Shown: positions 1 through 8,338 of the stretch, one piece after another
Layout: each line of letters begins with the position of its first letter
Numbering within the stretch: the first letter of the stretch is position 1
Source of the DNA: Tyto alba
Taxonomy: Eukaryota > Chordata > Aves > Strigiformes > Tytonidae
Length of the DNA stretch: 64,000 nt
Assembly (NCBI RefSeq): GCF_018691265.1
Contig: NW_024881322.1
Location: 868,001 to 932,000 of the forward strand
Reading direction: 5' to 3'
Translations under genes and position numbers: made by a program
Notes under the pieces: generated by a model
What the model saw: only the letters and a program-made list of their open reading frames with translations
Told to the model about the DNA's origin: nothing
Database searches by the model: none

Positions 1-680
1 GGATGGGGGTTACAGTCAGCTCCTGCTCCATCCTGCTCAGGACAGGGAGTGAACACCGCACATTGCTCCCCTGCCCCACACGGCTCCCCTCTCGCTGGAG
101 ACAGTCTTCCACGAACCTTCTCTGCAGTGAGTCCTCCCCACGAGCTGCAGCTGTTCCCGAGCTGCTCTGGCGTGGGTCACCTCTGCGTGCTGCAGCCCTC
201 CCAGCACTGAATTACAATGTCAGGGACCTCTCCTCCTCTCAGAGCCCAGGCTTCTTTTAAGCACAGCCGCCTGTCCTGGCGTGGGCTTCTCCACAGGCTG
301 CAGGTCTGTGTCTACTCCACCATGGCCCTCCATGGGTGGCAGGGTGGGCAGCCCTGCAGTCTCACCACAAGATACAGGGATCTCTGGCACACCTCCCCCA
401 TTTCCTTCTCCTTCCTTCCACTGACCTGGGTGTCTGTTCTTCTCCCAACTCCTCCTCACAAGTCCCCACACCCTCTCAGGTTCCCCTTCTGAAATACGTT
501 CTCGCTGAGGCACAGCCACCATCGCTAATTGGCTTGGCCTTGGCCAGAGGTGGGTCTGACCTGGAGCCGGGGGAACTTGGAGAAGCTTCTCACAGGGGGC
601 CGCTGCTGTATCCCTCTCCACTGCGATCAAAGAAACACACCACAGAAACCCAGCACAACGCCCTGGTCAATAAAACATTT
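1..680. repeat. Degraded bird-type interspersed repeat, cut by window edge
   Basis: GC-rich block inside NGLY1 intron 3, unlike the AT-rich intron around it. It has repeated phrases of the kind 'tccacaggctgcag' and 'ccatggccctccatggg', and near 532-555 the phrase 'ggcttggccttggccagagg'. I recall such phrases from a repeat dispersed widely through bird genomes. I do not assign a family name. Open frames on both strands here have no recognisable protein similarity and are by-products of low stop density. The left end is missing because the window starts inside it. Confidence 0.4.
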
Positions 681-993
681 ATGGACATCTTCAACAAAAT
701 CTATTGCTTATATTCCACCTATGTCAAGTTAGATGTTGAAGTTGCATGGAGACTGGAGAAAACACACGAAAACTTCAGAAACCATTGCAAAATTAACGAA
801 TTCCTCTAGTGCAAGCCCCTGCTCAAAGCAGGATTAGCTATGAGGTCAGACCAAGTTGCTCTGGACCTGACTGGGTAAAGTCTTGAAAGCAGCTACATTT
901 GGAGACTACATAGCCTCTCCTGTCCCAACTGTTAACTCTTCCTCAGACTTTTTATTCAACCTTATGTCTACAAAGTTTTCAGGTTATAATTAC
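681..993 (-). other. NGLY1: NGLY1 intron 3 (partial), unique part
   Basis: Intron sequence following exon 3 on the minus strand. The donor reads ATG|GTAATT at 994/993. No further NGLY1 exon is visible between 1 and 993, so exon 4 and the catalytic part lie outside the window to the left. Confidence 0.7.
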
Positions 994-1236
994 CATTTCA
1001 AGAGATTGCACAAGTGGTGTTTCTGGTTGCTGATGGGCAGGGGGAAGAAGAGAGTCAGCAGGTCTTGAAGGTTGGTGTGCAACTGTCTGAGAGCTGGTGA
1101 CAGTTTCAGAGGATCCTGATCTGTGGATTTCATTTGGCTCATTCAGTCTGCTACTTCTCTCTCCAGCAATTAAGTCTCTGATTTTACGTAGCTGCTCAAT
1201 TGAAGCTTCCTTAGGGAAAACCAGGTGAGTTTCTCC
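994..1236 (-). CDS. NGLY1: NGLY1 exon 3, peptide:N-glycanase 1
   Basis: Minus-strand exon of 243 bp, exactly 81 codons, with no stop. The acceptor is TTTTAG|GGAGAA at 1237/1236 and the donor ATG|GTAATT at 994/993. The translation starts GETHLVFPKEASIEQLRKIR, matching the end of the vertebrate NGLY1 PUB domain. It continues into a Ser/Pro/Gln-rich, poorly conserved linker ending in QSLEM, which aligns with the linker before the central domain. The PUB domain binds the p97/VCP ATPase and places the deglycosylase at the ER-associated degradation machinery. The transglutaminase-like catalytic core (Cys-His-Asp) and the C-terminal PAW domain are not in this window. Phase 0 at both ends is consistent with exon 2, which ends after a complete Glu codon. 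Similarity to human NGLY1 was judged from memory. Confidence 0.95.
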
Positions 1237-3358
1237 CTAAAATTTAGACAAATTAATTCAGCAGTTAATGCAGGTCTAAGCTAGACAGCTGTTTGTATCT
1301 ATTGCTAACAACTATATCTGAAAATTAGCATGCTTGATAGGATTCAGCCTTCAGATTAGGTCTTTTACAGCAGAAGCTATTAGATCAAGAACCTACAGTC
1401 AGTCTAGACAAAAAGAGCTAATAACAACATGCTTTTGTTAGTAAGTTTTCTGGCAGAGCCACATATGGACAACGCAATTCTGGTTTGGCAAAGAAAGCAG
1501 CAACAACAGAAATGAACAACAAACGTTCAGTTCTCACAGTACAGCAGTGAGATGCTAAGCAACACAATGTTGGGGGAAGAAGCCCAGAATGGCAGCTGCT
1601 AGAAATTTCCTTCTATGCTGCTATCTTTTCGGTCTTACGAGTTTTCAGATGGGAAATATTATTCTTTAGACTTGTATCCAGCTTGATTTCTGGGTCCCTG
1701 TTTTTGATTGTAACATGATTACTGGTAGCACAACAAAAGATTAGTAATTGTGACAGAAGCAAATATCAGTGTACTTAAAGAAATAGGTTTCTGAAAACAT
1801 GAATATTCTGAAGCATTCATACTTTAAGAGTTTCAGTTTCTACCACTGCAGCACTTTATTTATTAAACTGAGTAATTTGTTTATCCACAGTTACCTTAGG
1901 TCACCTATCATTGTAGATGCAGTGCGTCACTTTAACACATATAATCACCGCAGAACTAAATGGAATGTATCAATCCAGTGGAAGAGTCCTCAATTTTTAA
2001 TTGAAAAAGTTGGCTTACCAAGCAGAGACAAAAGAAGGAACAATTTTAGTTATCACAGTTGAAGAGAAGTTTGTGAGCTCCAGCTTCAATTGATACAATA
2101 ACCATAAGACTAAGACAACATGCTCTTAAAGATCTGATGGAAGTGGGAGTAGCACTTTATAACATGATTAAAATGACCACGTTATTACTGCTTGAGTGCT
2201 TTGCTAGCTACACTGACTACCTCTTGGCTAAAACACATCATTAAAAGTCATCTCCTGAGCACCAGCATGAGAATAAATCCACAAACCATTTCTCCTTCTG
2301 CAGTCACCATTTCTTTCAGCATACTACTTATTTTTTTAAAAAATTAAGACAACTACACTAATTAGCTTCACCCAAAGAGAAGGCAGAGGTCTCATGACAG
2401 CTGGGTCTAAATAACATTATATATGTACCCATACAGAAGCGTGGCGTCAAACAGACAAATTAAAGCAATGATAGGGCAAGAGCTCTGCACCATTAAACAA
2501 GAGTTCAGGTTTTACCCCAGCTCTCCTGTAATTACAAAGGCTACTTCTAGCTTAACAAGCTTTGGCAGTTTAAATTCCACCAACAGGGACCATTTCAGGA
2601 CACAAAGCAATCTTCGAAATATGTCTTTTTGACTGCAACAGAATCAAGATTCACTCAAGGCTACTTTAGAATACAGTTTTATAACTGTTTTAAATGGGTA
2701 AGTCACACCCTCCCACTACTTTGACAGTCTGTTGCCCTCCACTGCTGTCATGACAACACTAGCACTTGTGTAGCTGCACTGTGAATTGGCCAAAAAGTAT
2801 TTCTTTTTTCGTTTTGGGGGGATTCATTTTTAATCAGATCAGTTTCCCTTATCTAACACACTATGGGGCCACACAAGCCCTACTGACAGTAGGAAGAAGC
2901 AGCAGAATAGCAGGATTTACCCCTCACCCCCCTCCAAATGACTGTGTCACCACACAGATTTACAGTATGGAAACTACTGTCTGATGGTGCAGTCCAATGT
3001 CCACCTAATAGTGGGCTGCTACTAAAAGAAGGGGGTTTAACCCCATTTCCCACCATTTCCTTTGTGCCAGCATGGATGTGTATCTGATCACTAAGCAAAC
3101 TAGTAGTGTGCCTGAACAGCAGAAAACCAATCTTATCACAGATCAGGTTAGCTCTAGCTCCACCAGATTTTTGAAGTAGCCTCATTTAAATTTCCTTTTG
3201 GTTAATTTTAAATATTCACAAGCAAGGACTGAAAGAAAATAGTGATTGGCTTAAAATGTAGTGCCTTGCAAGTGGGAAAGCAGAAAAAAAAAAAAAACAA
3301 CAGTTTTAATTTTTAGTATGACTGATGCAGATGTTATAGATTACAAAGTTCTACTCAC
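1237..3358 (-). other. NGLY1: NGLY1 intron 2
   Basis: A 2.1 kb AT-rich intron bounded by a GT donor (3358/3357) and an AG acceptor (1238/1237) on the minus strand. It holds an A-rich run near 3284-3297 and no exon-like or repeat structure that I recognise. Confidence 0.8.
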
Positions 3359-3473
3359 CTCTTGAAATCCCATCTCAAATAAACATTCAACTGCTCCTCT
3401 GACAGGCAACAGCCTTGTGGAAAATGCTGGATTTCCAATCCGAATAAATCTGTATTTTTCTTCATAAGGATTC
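3359..3473 (-). CDS. NGLY1: NGLY1 exon 2 (PUB domain)
   Basis: Minus-strand exon of 115 bp. The acceptor is TCTTCAG|GAATCC at 3474/3473 and the donor CAAGAG|GTGAGT at 3359/3358. The first base completes the split Arg codon from exon 1 (CG|G). The exon then encodes [20 protein letters not shown] followed by [18 protein letters not shown]. This is the heart of the PUB domain, which forms the p97/VCP-binding surface in NGLY1. The match to vertebrate NGLY1 is nearly residue for residue, so the assignment does not depend on the unusual start in exon 1. The exon ends on a full codon and joins exon 3 as ...FQE-GETHL.... Confidence 0.96.
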
Positions 3474-4680
3474 CTGAAGAAATTTAAAGGTTTAATTATG
3501 TTTGCAAATTAAGTAAACACTTAAAAGCTGGGTAACTGCACTAAGCAGCAGTAGCCATTCATAAGAGATTTTTTAAATGCTTAGTTTCATTCATACCTTA
3601 TAGACAGAACGTGAAACCTATCTAAAAGTTTATCCTTCTGCGTTTAACTTTGAGAGTTACAGGCTGGTTCTAAATTCCAGTTTGCAACTGAAGTTCATAA
3701 AAACATGTTTTGTAATCCTAGCCAGCAAGGCTTAGTCTGCAGTGACGCTTAAAAGACAACTTCCCGTCCCCGTCCACCTACCTGGCAGCATTCTAACTGC
3801 GCTCCTCAGCTCGATGCGGGCTGGTTTTAGATCCACTACAGAAGCTATGTTAAACTTCCTGGTACCTGGGTGAAAACTACTGCATTCTCTTTACTTCCTT
3901 AAGGGCTCTCAGTTCCCCTTTCCTCTTTCAACTCTTCTAAGCCTTCTTCTCTCCTTTCTTTACAGGCAGTCACCCACCGCTGTCACACAGCAGAGTTTTT
4001 GCAAGCGGTTGACAAAGCAGATATAGACAGGGAGGGGCAGCTCATACATCTCAAGTTGCTTGAAGACACGAAGGTCAATCACACATACTGGTATGTATCT
4101 ATCCTACAGAACCAACTCACAAAACTTCAACTGTAATCGATACCAATCTCACCGAGTCAGAAGAGAAAGGCAACAAAAAAAAGCAAGTTACTATTTTAGC
4201 ATTACTCGTCACGCATCCACTAATTTTTAGGTGCTTAAATGCTTGCTGAACCAGGGCCAATGCAGGCTTTTATGTTTAACATCAAAAAACAAGCCCTCAA
4301 AACAAACCAACCAGCAATAACTAAAGAAATAAAAATCCAAGACACTACACTTCGGTGAAAAGTGACCTTACTTTTAACTAATGACGAAAAGAAACAAGAT
4401 TTTTTTTTTTTTCCCCAACTTTGACATTATATAACACAACTGAATCGCAGAGCTCATCTTTGAGATGGTCCGCCCGTAAGCCCAGCGATAAACTGCTGCG
4501 TGTGAGTATGATAAACTGCTTCCAAAACCGGATGAGTAACCCAAAAGGAACTGCGAAGTTCGCCAGCGGACTCCGTTCCCTTAACGACACACGAGCCGAA
4601 GCGCTGGACCCGCCAGGCCGCTGCCGCCCGACCGCTCCCCGCGCTACCCACGCAGTTCGCCTTCGGCACCCACGCGCGGC

Positions 4681-4814
4681 CGGGACCAGCGAGCCACGGC
4701 CGGGACCAGCGAGCCACGGCCGGGACAACCGAGCCACGGCCGGGACAACCGAGCCACGGCCGGGACCAGCGAGCCACGGCCGGGACAACCGAGCCACGGC
4801 CGGGACCAGCGAGC
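4681..4814. repeat. 20-bp GC-rich minisatellite in NGLY1 intron 1
   Basis: Six full units and one partial unit in strict 20-bp register. Two variants alternate: A (CGGGACCAGCGAGCCACGGC) and B (CGGGACAACCGAGCCACGGC), in the order A A B B A B A(partial). The period is not a multiple of three, so the array opens long frames on both strands. Those frames are not genes. Low divergence between units suggests a young, length-variable array. Confidence 0.95.
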
Positions 4815-4839
4815 CCCTCAGGCCCCGGCCCCGGCCCCG

Positions 4840-4873
<34 letters not shown>
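4840..4873. repeat. C34 homopolymer (G34 on NGLY1 sense strand)
   Basis: Thirty-four uninterrupted C bases on the plus strand, 33 bases inside NGLY1 intron 1 from its 5' splice site. On the NGLY1 sense strand this is G34, which can form G-quadruplexes. The length of such a tract is unreliable in most sequencing data. Confidence 0.97.
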
Positions 4874-4875
<2 letters not shown>

Positions 4876-4905
4876 AAAGGCACCTCCCGCCGCGCCCCCG
4901 CTCAC

Positions 4906-5021
4906 CGCAGGATGTTGTCCGCGTAGGTGAGGAGCAGCCGCGAAGCCTCCAGGAAAACCTCCCGCCCGTTCCGGCACAGCTCGGTGACGGCGGGGGAGCC
5001 CGGCGAGGAAGGGGGCGCCAC
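4906..5021 (-). CDS. NGLY1: NGLY1 exon 1 coding part, apparent GTG start
   Basis: Minus-strand first coding exon: 38 codons plus two bases (CG) of an Arg codon completed by exon 2. The donor is GCG|GTGAGC. It encodes [20 protein letters not shown] followed by [10 protein letters not shown], which matches the N terminus of NGLY1 leading into the PUB domain. The start at 5021 was chosen because GCCACCGTGG is a perfect Kozak context, except that GTG stands where ATG is expected. A start there gives a short Ala/Pro/Ser leader like that of other vertebrate NGLY1 proteins. I traced this frame upstream to about 5183 and found no ATG. An out-of-frame ATG lies at 5098-5096. Either GUG is used (read as Met), or ATG was changed by mutation, polymorphism or sequence error. 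Confidence 0.9.
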
Positions 5022-5091
5022 GGTGGCCGCCCTCCCGCCGCCCGGGGCGCGCGCCCCCGGGCCCGGCTCCGCCACCGGCGCCAGCACGCGG

Positions 5092-5103
5092 CGCGCATGC
5101 GCA
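5092..5103. promoter_or_regulatory. Palindromic NRF1-type binding site
   Basis: CGCGCATGCGCA matches the NRF1 consensus YGCGCAYGCGCR at all 12 positions, and on both strands. It sits 71 bases upstream of the NGLY1 start and faces OXSM on the other side. NRF1 drives many nuclear genes for mitochondrial proteins, which suits OXSM. Binding itself is inferred. Confidence 0.7.
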
Positions 5104-5330
5104 ATCGGAGCGGTGAGGGCGCTGCCCTCGGAGCCGGCGGGTTCTGCGTGGGGCGGGGGGGGGGGCCTTAAAGGCGCAGAGCGTGCGCGGCGGGCGGCTG
5201 CCCGCGTTCCAGGAGCTGCTGAACTTCTTTATCCGGACCGGTTTTACCGGCGTTGCGGTCGATGTCGTGACCCGCCTGTGCAGTGGGGCCTCCTGCTCGC
5301 GCGTAGTTTTCGTCTCTGCTTTTTCTAGTT

Positions 5331-5850
5331 GTCTGGTTTGTGCTGTTAGTGAAAGAACGGCGGTGAAGACTCCTAGACAAAAAGGTCTGTGGGGCTTTGC
5401 TTCCTTAAAAACTCGAGATTTAAAAAGTTCCAGGCAAAAGGGGGCTTTACTGTGCAGAGGGGCTTGTGATTATTAGTTGACGTGCACTAGCTCTGCTTGT
5501 CTGCTTGTGACGGGTCGCTCTACTCAGCTTCTGTGATTTTTTTAAAGAAGATGGTACCTAGCCCTTAAAAAAAGATGAGATTTAACCCAAGGTAATTCGT
5601 TTATTTTTTCTTCTTCTGAGATTACAGTTATTATTCCTACTAGCATAGTTTAGAAGTCACCAATTCAGCCCTCTAAATAACCCCCCACACGCAGCCTGAA
5701 GGCAACCGACAGGAAACGATAAGCTTTCCCTCACGGCCTTAGCGTCACCCACTGAGGCCGTGGGTTCGTGTGGGGGTTTGTAGTGTTTGTTTTATTTTTA
5801 ATTTTATTCTTCCTCTGCGTGTTTTAAATGCTCGCTTTGGGGGAAGGAAG
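5331..5850. other. AT-richer spacer between two CpG peaks
   Basis: About 500 bases of ordinary composition separating the two GC-rich peaks. A donor-like AAG|GTAATT at 5588-5595 could end a non-coding first exon of OXSM, but this is only a candidate. No open reading frame is recognisable. Confidence 0.4.
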
Positions 5851-6235
5851 CTGTTCCTTCGCCTTTCCCAGCCCTGAGGGCGGCCGCGCCGCCCCCCCCC
5901 CCTCCCTCCCCCGCGCGGCGCCGCCGGGCCGCGCAGTCCACAGCCGAGTTACCGATCCGCTCGCGCGGCTCCTCACCAATCGTGACACTGGGGATCGGCT
6001 GTCAAGCCGTCGCCCGACCGCCCCCCTCGCCTCTCGGGTGGTGCGACCCCGCGCCGTCGGGACGGGCGAGGGAGGCAGAGCCAACCATCGCGGGGCGGGG
6101 GGGAGCGCGGCCGGCGGAGTTACGGCGGCGGGCTGGGGCGGAGGGAGGCTCCCCCTAGCGGAGCTGGGCGGGACGGCAATGGCGGCGGCGGGCGGGGCGC
6201 GGGGCCGGCGTGCGGCGGCAGGGTTTAACTCCTGG
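5851..6235. promoter_or_regulatory. Second CpG-rich peak, candidate OXSM promoter
   Basis: Very GC-rich block with Sp1-type GC boxes (for example CGGGGCGGGG at 6091-6100) and a CCAAT motif at 5976-5980. It lies about 1.1 kb upstream of OXSM exon 2. It could hold the non-coding first exon of OXSM or an alternative promoter. A 22-codon plus-strand frame starts at ATG 6179-6181 and stops at 6245-6247. It has no known counterpart and is not called as a gene. Confidence 0.5.
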
Positions 6236-7326
6236 TTTAAACATTAAACGTAGTTAATGCCCTTTAAACACCCAGTGACGCCCCATAGCTCTTGTTCCCG
6301 GAAAGAAATTACTCCCCGCCCCCCCCTCCCCACCCCGCTTGTTTTTCTTTGCAGCACGCACAGTAGTAACATGGCGTCGCTTGGATCAGACAAGGCCTCC
6401 GAATTATTTTATACTGGTTGATGGCACTTTATTAAAAGCTCTGTGGGGCTGTTGGGCACGCACTGCTTTAAAAACGTGTGCAATTACATGTATCGCCTCC
6501 TTATAAAATCCAGGCTAACTGATCTAAAATGACAAATTTGGGTTAGGGTTTAAAGCAGGTTCCTTTATAAAAACCTTTAAAAAAGCGCGAGGGGCTGCGG
6601 CGCAGGGGCTGCTGCTCCCACCTGAAGCAGCTGTGCTCGGCGGCCGCCCTTCCGCCGTCACCCGGCGCGCCCCACGCGTGGTACGTGGGGTCTGGCCGTG
6701 TTGCCTTCGCGAGAGGCGGTGGTGGTGTGGTACATCTTGCTCAAACGCACTTGAGGTACTGTCCCCTGACAGTCTAAATACACCGTGGCGGATAAAGGGT
6801 AGGTGGAGGTAGGAAGATGAGTCTTGTCCGAGATACGCCTTGGTGGCGGAGCCAGGAAGAGTTTCTTGACTCCTCCCGTTCTGAGTTTTTTAGACCATTC
6901 TGCCAGACATAAGTTTGGGATGACAACATCCTTAACGTGCTAATGGTAGGACATACACTTTCTCCCTTGGAAGAATGAAGCTGTTAATGCTTGTTGTTGA
7001 TACCTCCAGCCAGCTGGTGGTTAAATCCCTGGGGGGAGTTTTGCAGCAAAACCAGAGTGCCCAACAGTTCACAGTGGTGCAAAGTCATATTTATCAGCAG
7101 TTTAAGCTAGAAGAGCCCACAAAGTGAACGCGTTTCTATGCCCTGTGTGCCATAACACATATTATTCCTGATTACAGGCACAGAAACTACATCCCTTTCT
7201 GCAGGGTTGAAAATAGGCTTTCATGTAAGAAGCAGGTTATCAATTCAGTGTACTTGGAATGTTTTTCACATTGGCTGCTTTATTGTGTTTGTGTCTTTCC
7301 CCCCCCCCCCCCCCGCCCTGTTACAG
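6236..7326 (+). other. OXSM: Presumed OXSM intron 1 region
   Basis: Sequence between the CpG-rich promoter region and the 3' splice site at 7325-7326 (TTACAG). It is probably the intron joining a non-coding first exon to exon 2, as in the mammalian gene; the exact first exon is not determined. A short 16-codon frame starting at ATG 6371-6373 has no support. The end of the region is the C16 pyrimidine tract at 7299-7314. Confidence 0.5.
7299..7314 (+). repeat. C16 run forming the pyrimidine tract before OXSM exon 2
   Basis: Sixteen C bases followed by GCCCTGTTACAG, the 3' splice site before OXSM exon 2. It acts as a pyrimidine tract made almost wholly of C, preceded by TCTTT. Confidence 0.85.
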
Positions 7327-7328
7327 GA

Positions 7329-7343
7329 ATGTGCTTGAAGTGA
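7329..7343 (+). promoter_or_regulatory. Minimal upstream ORF in OXSM 5' UTR
   Basis: ATG-TGC-TTG-AAG-TGA lies wholly in the presumed 5' UTR part of exon 2, in frame with OXSM. It ends 12 bases before the OXSM ATG. If exon 2 begins at 7327 the frame is in every transcript and could lower translation through reinitiation. The splice site position is inferred from TTACAG at 7321-7326. Confidence 0.5.
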
Positions 7344-7355
7344 TTGATTTCCACC

Positions 7356-8338
7356 ATGTTCTCACAGTGCTCGCGGGATCTGTTAAAGATCACAAATCGG
7401 CATCTCCGGAGTCTGAATTTAAATCTGCGTTTGCAAAACCACAGAAGAGCTTTCAGCAAATCAGTGCCTGTTTGTCGAAGGAAAGTAGTTGTTACAGGTA
7501 TTGGCTTAGTGTCCCCTCTTGGCGTGGGGGCTCAGTTTGTGTGGAAGCGCCTTCTCCAAGGAGCCAGTGGAATTGCATCGCTAGACGGGGAAGAATATGC
7601 AGGTGTCCCGTGTAAAGTGGCTGCTTGTGTGCCAAGGGGAAATGAGGAGGGTCAGTTCAGTGAAGAAAGCTTTGTGTCGAAGGCAGAGATGAAATCCATG
7701 AGTTCTGCCACTGTGATGGCCATCGGGGCAGCAGAGCTAGCCATGAAGGACTCCGGCTGGTCTCCCCAGTCTGAACAGGATCGCTTAAGTGCCGGTGTGG
7801 CGATTGGGATGGGAATGGTTCCGCTGGAAGAAATTTCTGATACAGCTGCTTTATTCAAAACAAAGGGTTATAACAAGGTCAGCCCGTTTTTTGTCCCAAA
7901 GATTTTAGTCAATATGGCAGCAGGCCAGATCAGCATTAAATACCAACTGAAAGGGCCGAATCATGCTGTGTCAACTGCTTGTACCACGGGCGCACATGCT
8001 GTTGGAGACTCCTTTAGATTTATTGCTGCTGGCGATGCTGATGTCATGTTGGCTGGAGGGACAGAGGCTTGCATTAGTCCTTTGTCCTTGGCTGGATTTG
8101 CAAGAGCTCGTGCGCTCAGCACGAGTTTTAATTCAGACCCTAAAATGGCATGTCGACCGTTTGATTCGCAGAGAGAAGGGTTTGTAATGGGAGAGGGTGC
8201 CGCTGTGCTGGTCTTGGAAGAGCATGAACATGCTGTACAAAGGGGTGCTAGGATCTATGCAGAAGTTTTAGGTTACGGACTGTCTGGCGATGCTTGCCAC
8301 ATAACAGCACCTAATCCAGAGGGAGATGGGGCATTCAG
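7356..8338 (+). CDS. OXSM: OXSM coding exon 1, mitochondrial beta-ketoacyl-ACP synthase
   Basis: Encodes residues 1-327 and two bases of Arg328. The enzyme condenses malonyl-ACP with acyl-ACP in mitochondrial type II fatty-acid synthesis, which supplies octanoate for lipoic acid. The start is ATG in CCACCATGT, the first ATG after an in-frame TGA at 7341-7343. Residues 1-41 are rich in Arg, Lys, Ser and Leu and nearly free of acidic residues, as expected for a mitochondrial targeting peptide. The KAS II-type ketosynthase fold starts at [15 protein letters not shown] (42-56). The active-site Cys is Cys209 in [14 protein letters not shown]. The stretch [18 protein letters not shown] (272-289) is also characteristic. 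Compared with human OXSM (recalled), there are two extra residues near 256-259 ([10 protein letters not shown]). The donor is TTCAG|GTAAGA. Confidence 0.97.

Larger units (their letters stand above)
3474..4905 (-). other. NGLY1: NGLY1 intron 1
   Basis: A 1.4 kb intron. The donor GCG|GTGAGC is at 4906/4905 and the acceptor at 3475/3474. The first 350 bases (4560-4905) are part of the CpG-rich promoter region and hold a 34-base C run and a 20-bp tandem array. The rest is AT-rich and featureless. Confidence 0.85.
4560..5330. promoter_or_regulatory. CpG-rich NGLY1-proximal promoter, shared with OXSM
   Basis: GC-rich and CpG-dense DNA around the NGLY1 start. It lies between two divergently transcribed genes whose coding starts are about 2.3 kb apart (5021 and 7356). 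No TATA box is evident, as is usual for housekeeping CpG-island promoters. It contains the NRF1-type palindrome at 5092-5103. Transcription start positions cannot be read from sequence alone. Confidence 0.75.

Noticed and set aside
4681..4814. CRISPR-like array
   Set aside because: Units are contiguous 20-mers without unique spacers, in an animal gene intron.
4378..5104. Open frames of 169-216 codons on both strands near NGLY1 exon 1
   Set aside because: They read through the 20-bp array and C34 tract in frames other than NGLY1; the true exon is short and spliced.
5828..6247. Plus-strand frame of 139 codons and the ATG at 6179 in the second CpG peak
   Set aside because: CpG-island composition explains it; nothing links it to the OXSM frame and no similarity is evident.
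7344..7355. Earlier OXSM start at a TTG codon
   Set aside because: The ATG at 7356 has a good context and gives the expected length and targeting peptide; an in-frame TGA lies at 7341-7343.
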